From: Chitinophagaceae bacterium
GTDB lineage: Bacteria; Bacteroidota; Bacteroidia; Chitinophagales; Chitinophagaceae
Length of the DNA: 9,691 nt
Assembly (NCBI GenBank): GCA_025455245.1
Contig: JALOMX010000151.1
Location: forward strand, 1 to 9,691
Reading direction: 5' to 3'
Part shown: in pieces, positions 5,896 through 9,691 of the stretch
Position numbering within the stretch: position 1 is the stretch's first letter
Layout: every line of letters begins with the position of its first letter
Program-made: the position numbers and the translations under genes
The notes under the pieces: generated by a model
The model's database searches: none
What the model saw: the letters and a program-made list of their open reading frames with translations, nothing else
Told to the model about the DNA's origin: nothing

Positions 5896-7798
5896 TCCAA
5901 TTGACATATTAAAGCAAAATTTTGGTTATTCATCATTCAGACCACTACAGGCAGAAATTATCGAGTCTGTTTTATCAGGAAAGGATACCCTTGCACTCCT
6001 TCCAACCGGTGGAGGCAAATCCGTTTGCTATCAGGTGCCGGCATTATGCATGGAGGGGACTTGCCTTGTAATTACACCCCTTATTGCCTTAATGAAGGAT
6101 CAGGTAATGCAGTTAAGGAGACGTAATATTTCAGCTCTTGCCATCCATAGCGGCATGGCATTTTACGAAGTAAAAAAAACGCTGGAAAATGCTACAAGCG
6201 GAAATTTCAAATTTTTGTTCGTAAGCCCGGAGCGATTGCAAACCCGGCTTTTTCTGGAATACCTGCCCGGCATGCCCATCAACCTGATAGCAGTTGACGA
6301 AGCACATTGCATCTCTCAATGGGGTTACGATTTTCGTCCTCCATACCTGCGTATAGCCGACATCCGTAAGGAGCTTGATGAGCGAATCCCCGTACTTGCT
6401 TTAACGGCATCCGCAACGCCCGAAGTGCAAAAGGATATCTGCGAAAAACTGCTTATGCAGGCCCCCGCTGTTTTTACCCAATCATTTGCGCGGCCCAACC
6501 TTTCATTCAGTGCATTTGAAACGCCGCATAAACTGAATAAACTGCACGATATACTAAGAAAAGTACCCGGGTCGGCATTGGTGTATTGCCGAAACCGCAG
6601 ACTGACCAAGGATATTGCCACATGGCTGCAACAGCAGGGTGAATCTGCATCCTTCTATCATGCAGGGCTAAGCAGCGACGAAAGAAGCATCAGGCAGGAG
6701 GATTGGATTCGTTCGAAAACAAGGATAATGGCCTGTACCAATGCATTCGGCATGGGTATTGATAAGCCTGATGTACGAACGGTTATACACGTTGGGGTAC
6801 CTGATAGCCTTGAGGACTATTATCAGGAAGCAGGTCGTGCGGGAAGGGATGGCAGAAAGTCGTACGCCGTTCTTTTGTACACCCAACAAGACCTGAAAGA
6901 CCTTGAAGCAGGAATCGATAAAAAATATCCCCCATTAAAAGTGATACGGGATGTTTATCAGGCTATAGCCAATTATCTGCAATTGCCTGTTGGTGCCGGC
7001 GAGGGTGAGTATTTCAACTTTGATCTTTCCTCTTTTTGTGAGCGTTTTGAACACGAGCCCATTATAACGGTAAACGCCTTGCTGACGCTCGCTACTGAAG
7101 GGTATATCACTTTTAATGAATCTGTTTTTTTGCCATCTAAAGTTACCTTCACTACCAATAAAGAATACCTCTACCGATTTGAAGCAGAGCAGCCAATCCT
7201 TGAGCCAATTATCAAAGTGCTGTTACGCACCTATGAAGGTATTTTTGATAACGAGGTAAATATTAATGAACGAACCCTTGCACGGTTGCTGAATATTGAA
7301 CAGGCAGAAGTGGTCCATCAGTTGCAATCCCTGGTATTTAATAATATTATTAAATACACTGCTAAAAAGGACAGCCCGCAGGTATTTTTCCCTTATCCAC
7401 GCATCCCGGCCAATCAAATAAGTATTAATGAAAAGGATTATGGGTTAAGAAAGCAGCGACATCTGCAAAGGATACGTGCCATCATACGCTATGCCTACGG
7501 GCATAGCTGTCGTAGTCAAACCATTCAGCATTATTTTGGCGAAGAGAATGTGGAGCCTTGCGGCGTCTGTGATTATTGTTTGAGCAAAAAAGCAAAGGCT
7601 GCAATCACCCAAAAGCAACTTTTAAACTGGATTGATCAGGCAAAACTGTTACTGCAGAATAATCCATTGAATGTTGATGCCGTAAGGGTACATTTGGGTA
7701 TTTCCCGGTTTCAATGTGAAAAAATGCTTGAACTGGCTTTAAGTGAAGAAATTTTTACTTATGATGATTCAGCAAGGCTCCTTTTAGCAGAAAAATAA
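5888..7798 (+). CDS. recQ: RecQ-family ATP-dependent DNA helicase
   Basis: A 3'-5' superfamily 2 DNA helicase for repair and recombination, 636 residues. The helicase core spans about 1-340: motif 0 FRPLQ (17-21), Walker A LLPTGGGKS (37-45), DEAH (137-140) followed by the aromatic-rich loop CISQWGYDFRP, motif III LTASATP (172-178), motif V GMGIDKPDV (288-296) and motif VI QEAGRAGRDG (313-322). The four zinc cysteines C541, C558, C561 and C564 have the same spacing as in E. coli RecQ but lie about 160 residues further from the core. The stretch between (about 345-520) looks like two winged-helix-type modules, and no HRDC domain is recognisable. I recall this layout from other Bacteroidota RecQ proteins. 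The ATG at 5888 overlaps the end of the metal ATPase gene, so translation may be coupled. Confidence 0.93.
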   Translation: MPNPIDILKQNFGYSSFRPLQAEIIESVLSGKDTLALLPTGGGKSVCYQVPALCMEGTCLVITPLIALMKDQVMQLRRRNISALAIHSGMAFYEVKKTLENATSGNFKFLFVSPERLQTRLFLEYLPGMPINLIAVDEAHCISQWGYDFRPPYLRIADIRKELDERIPVLALTASATPEVQKDICEKLLMQAPAVFTQSFARPNLSFSAFETPHKLNKLHDILRKVPGSALVYCRNRRLTKDIATWLQQQGESASFYHAGLSSDERSIRQEDWIRSKTRIMACTNAFGMGIDKPDVRTVIHVGVPDSLEDYYQEAGRAGRDGRKSYAVLLYTQQDLKDLEAGIDKKYPPLKVIRDVYQAIANYLQLPVGAGEGEYFNFDLSSFCERFEHEPIITVNALLTLATEGYITFNESVFLPSKVTFTTNKEYLYRFEAEQPILEPIIKVLLRTYEGIFDNEVNINERTLARLLNIEQAEVVHQLQSLVFNNIIKYTAKKDSPQVFFPYPRIPANQISINEKDYGLRKQRHLQRIRAIIRYAYGHSCRSQTIQHYFGEENVEPCGVCDYCLSKKAKAAITQKQLLNWIDQAKLLLQNNPLNVDAVRVHLGISRFQCEKMLELALSEEIFTYDDSARLLLAEK

Positions 7799-7813
7799 AT
7801 TTGAGATTTTTAC

Positions 7814-9337
7814 TTACCTCTTTCTCCCCCCAAACAATGTGCCCAACAAACTTCTTGTAAGCATGGTTGCTGCTGTGCGTAAGGAGGATTTCACAACAGA
7901 GTTATCGAGTACCTGCTCAATAATGGTTGGTTCTTCCTTAGCTTTCTTCTTTTGCTCCACTACTTTTTCCGTTTCCTTTTTGGCATTGTTTATTCTTTCC
8001 TGAAGCATTTCGTGGGCGCTTCGGTTATCTACCTCTGCATTATATCTTCCGGCAAGCTGGCTGCGTTTCATCAGGTCAAGCACTTCGCCATCGGTAAGCA
8101 CATCCATACGGCTGCGGGGTGCACTCAGCATTACGTGCACCAGCGGGGTGGGTATGCCTTTTTCATTCAGGCAGGTAAACAATGCCTCGCCTACACCCAC
8201 CTGCGTAAGCAGTTCATCGGTTTTATAAAAATCAGAAAGCGGATAGTTTTCGGCAGTTTGTTTGATCACCTTACGATCGGCAGCGGTAAAAGCCCGCAAA
8301 GCATGCTGCACCTTCATGCCCAACTGACCAAGGATTGACGCAGGTACATCCATAGGGTTTTGTGTGCAAAAGAAAATTCCGATTCCTTTGGAACGTATAA
8401 GTTTAATGGTGGTTTCAATTTGCTGCAAAAGTGCTTTACTTGCTTCACTGAATATCAAATGCGCTTCGTCAATAAACATAACAAGCTTTGGCTTGTCAAG
8501 GTCGCCCACTTCCGGACAAGTGCCATATAATTCGGCAAGCAGTTGCAGCATAAATGTGCTGAACATTTTTGGCTTATCCTGCAAATCCATTACCCTTAAT
8601 ACACTGATCACGCCTTGCCCTTCACTATCGGTGCGCATCAGGTCGGCTACATCAAAGCTTACTTCCCCAAAAAATGCATCCCCGCCCTGTTGTTCCAATT
8701 CTATGATTTTCCGCTGTATGGTGCTCAGGCTTACAGTGGATATTTTGCCATATTCTTTTTCAATATCTGCTTTTCCGGCTTCACTTGCAAATTGTAAGAG
8801 CGATTTGAAATCCTTTATATCAAGCAATGGCATATCATGGTCATCGCTGTACTTAAAAAGCATACTTACCAGCCCGCTTTGGGTATCATTCAGGCCAAGT
8901 ATTTTGCTGAAAAGAATTGGCCCGAATTCTGTTACTGTGGCCCTGAGCCTTACACCCTGCTGCGAAGGGGAAAGGGTAAGGAGTTCCACCGGAAAGCCGC
9001 TTGGTTCAAAAGGTATCCCGATCAGGTCGCTTCTTTCTTTTATTTTATCATTGGTGGATCCGGGAACAGCGATACCACTCAGGTCGCCTTTGATATCCAT
9101 TACCAGCACAGGGATGCCCTCGCTGCTCAGGTATTCACTGATCAGTTGAAGGGTTTTGGTTTTACCCGTTCCTGTAGCTCCCGCTATCAAACCATGACGG
9201 TTCAGCATTTTCAGCGGTAGGTATACATCGGCGCCTTCAACAACCTCTCCCTCAAGCTTTCCCCTGCCGATTTTTACGGAAGGACCTTTAAAACTGTATC
9301 CGTCGCGGACGTGTATGGCAAACTTTTCCCTGGACAT
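7814..9337 (-). CDS. HerA-like ATPase, DUF853 family
   Basis: A 507-residue ASCE-class ATPase related to HerA/FtsK helicases, YjgR-like (DUF853). Walker A is GATGTGKT (53-60), VLVMDIKGDLSG (78-89) is the family's conserved second strand, and Walker B is FIDEAH (288-293) followed by FFCTQNP (322-328). Residues 441-470 are rich in Glu, Lys and Gln and probably form a coiled coil. The final segment, SSLRTAATMLTRSLLGTLFGG (484-504 with the usual double glycine), resembles the tail of this family. Its cellular role is not well defined; DNA or peptide translocation has been assumed by homology. I chose the ATG at 9337 because a -7-like element lies just upstream and relatives begin with a similar MS-x-x-x-F segment. 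The in-frame GTG at 9403 would add 22 unconserved residues. No NurA-, SIR2- or nuclease-type partner adjoins it. Confidence 0.87.
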   Translation of the reverse strand: MSREKFAIHVRDGYSFKGPSVKIGRGKLEGEVVEGADVYLPLKMLNRHGLIAGATGTGKTKTLQLISEYLSSEGIPVLVMDIKGDLSGIAVPGSTNDKIKERSDLIGIPFEPSGFPVELLTLSPSQQGVRLRATVTEFGPILFSKILGLNDTQSGLVSMLFKYSDDHDMPLLDIKDFKSLLQFASEAGKADIEKEYGKISTVSLSTIQRKIIELEQQGGDAFFGEVSFDVADLMRTDSEGQGVISVLRVMDLQDKPKMFSTFMLQLLAELYGTCPEVGDLDKPKLVMFIDEAHLIFSEASKALLQQIETTIKLIRSKGIGIFFCTQNPMDVPASILGQLGMKVQHALRAFTAADRKVIKQTAENYPLSDFYKTDELLTQVGVGEALFTCLNEKGIPTPLVHVMLSAPRSRMDVLTDGEVLDLMKRSQLAGRYNAEVDNRSAHEMLQERINNAKKETEKVVEQKKKAKEEPTIIEQVLDNSVVKSSLRTAATMLTRSLLGTLFGGRKR

Positions 9338-9357
9338 TTTAATCTTGCTTTTTTTGT

Positions 9358-9365
9358 CAAATATA
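9358..9365 (-). promoter_or_regulatory. Candidate -7 element for the DUF853 ATPase gene
   Basis: On the minus strand this reads TATATTTG, a full match to TAnnTTTG, and lies 20 bases upstream of the ATG at 9337. I could not find a good TTG at the expected -33 distance, so it is only half a promoter. If real, it excludes the GTG start at 9403. Confidence 0.4.
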
Positions 9366-9443
9366 ATGGCTGAAATCTGGTTCTGTTGATTTAAAGTAAA
9401 CACATCTTTTTTTAGAGGAATAAATATTTCCTTATTTTTTCAG

Positions 9444-9465
9444 GCGATTTCTTCAACAAAATCGC
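9444..9465. repeat. Inverted repeat in the divergent DUF853/amidohydrolase intergenic region
   Basis: GCGATTT (9444-9450) and AAATCGC (9459-9465) form a perfect 7-bp dyad around an 8-base spacer. It lies 57 bases before the amidohydrolase start and 106 bases before the DUF853 ATG on the other strand. A run of six T precedes it on the plus strand and no T-run follows it, so it is not an obvious terminator for either gene. A binding site for a dimeric regulator is possible but unproven. Confidence 0.5.
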
Positions 9466-9522
9466 TGACAATTCGTAACACAAACGTCAAATCGTTCAAA
9501 TTTTAATTTTTATAAACCGCTT

Positions 9523-9691
9523 ATGAGAAGACTTAGCTTATTGCTTGGTTTTGTCGCTTTGCTTTTTACTGCAGGGGCGCAAACCACTTTTCCGGTCAAT
9601 GGGATAGCCGAACCAAAATCGGGTTGCATGGCATTTACCAATGCCACCGTGGTAAAGGATGCAACAACCACATTACAAAATGCTACCCTTG
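9523..9691 (+). CDS. Secreted amidohydrolase-family protein, N-terminus (partial)
   Basis: The window ends 56 codons into this gene. Residues 1-19 form a signal peptide: MRRL, then a hydrophobic core (SLLLGFVALLF), with likely cleavage after AGA before Gln20. The mature start TTFPVNGIAEPKSGCMAFTN, followed by ATVVKDATTTLQNATL, closely resembles the N-terminus of exported imidazolonepropionase-like amidohydrolases of Bacteroidota. There this small beta-sandwich segment precedes the metal-dependent TIM barrel. The metal-binding HxH motif lies beyond the window, so activity and substrate cannot be judged. The two arginines do not form a proper twin-arginine motif, so Sec export is expected. A weak TAATTTTT (9504-9511) precedes the ATG without a good -33 element. 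Confidence 0.72.
   Translation, partial: MRRLSLLLGFVALLFTAGAQTTFPVNGIAEPKSGCMAFTNATVVKDATTTLQNATL

Noticed and set aside
7791..7811. A-run and T-run inverted repeat (AAAAAT / ATTTTT) between recQ and the DUF853 gene as a bidirectional terminator
   Set aside because: The stem is 6 bp of A-T pairs only, too weak for an intrinsic terminator and expected by chance in AT-rich DNA.
8364..9149. A 261-codon open frame antisense to the DUF853 ATPase gene
   Set aside because: It lies wholly inside a gene with clear Walker motifs on the other strand, its product is Ser/Leu/Ile-rich without any recognisable domain, and it has no promoter or family match. It is a shadow frame.
5888..9337. RecQ plus HerA-like ATPase as a possible anti-phage defence cassette
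   Set aside because: The genes converge and are not an operon. No SIR2, DUF4297, NurA or other nuclease partner is present, and both proteins belong to common housekeeping families.
9504..9511. TAATTTTT as the amidohydrolase promoter
   Set aside because: It matches 7 of 8 bases of the -7 element, but there is no TTG within the 17-23 base range upstream, and the region is so AT-rich that the match means little.

Overview
The window reads as ordinary chromosomal DNA from a member of the Bacteroidota. The evidence is the FabZ tail (probably the LpxC-FabZ fusion typical of this phylum) next to lpxA, promoter-like sites of the TTG / TAnnTTTG type, almost no Shine-Dalgarno sequences, a RecQ with the domain order I associate with this phylum, and a secreted amidohydrolase whose start matches Bacteroidota relatives. 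A placement near Chitinophagales is possible but is only an impression.

Layout. (1) 1-1929, plus strand: the end of a FabZ domain, then lpxA (lipid A synthesis), then a small ABC-transporter ATPase gene interrupted by an in-frame TAA, then a cupin whose ATG overlaps the ATPase stop. (2) 1935-3640, minus strand: tsaE (tRNA t6A modification) followed downstream by an alanine dehydrogenase. (3) 3641-3783: a divergent promoter region between tsaE and a P1B-type metal ATPase; both directions have Bacteroidota-like promoter matches, and the plus-strand one fixes the ATPase start at 3784. (4) 3784-7798, plus strand: a copper-type P-ATPase and a RecQ-family helicase overlapping by 8 bases. (5) 7814-9337, minus strand: a HerA-like DUF853 ATPase, convergent with recQ. 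(6) 9523 to the end, plus strand: the start of a secreted amidohydrolase-family protein, divergent from the DUF853 gene across a 185-base gap that holds an inverted repeat. No geneless stretch exceeds 300 bases, and I saw no tRNA, rRNA, CRISPR array or mobile element.

How the genes work together. The first two genes belong to the outer-membrane lipid A pathway. The others are mixed housekeeping functions (amino-acid metabolism, tRNA modification, metal efflux, DNA repair) joined by short spacings rather than a shared pathway. I found no convincing new multi-gene system. The points most worth a second look are the nonsense-interrupted ABC ATPase, the displaced zinc module of RecQ, and the altered last-helix motif of the metal ATPase.
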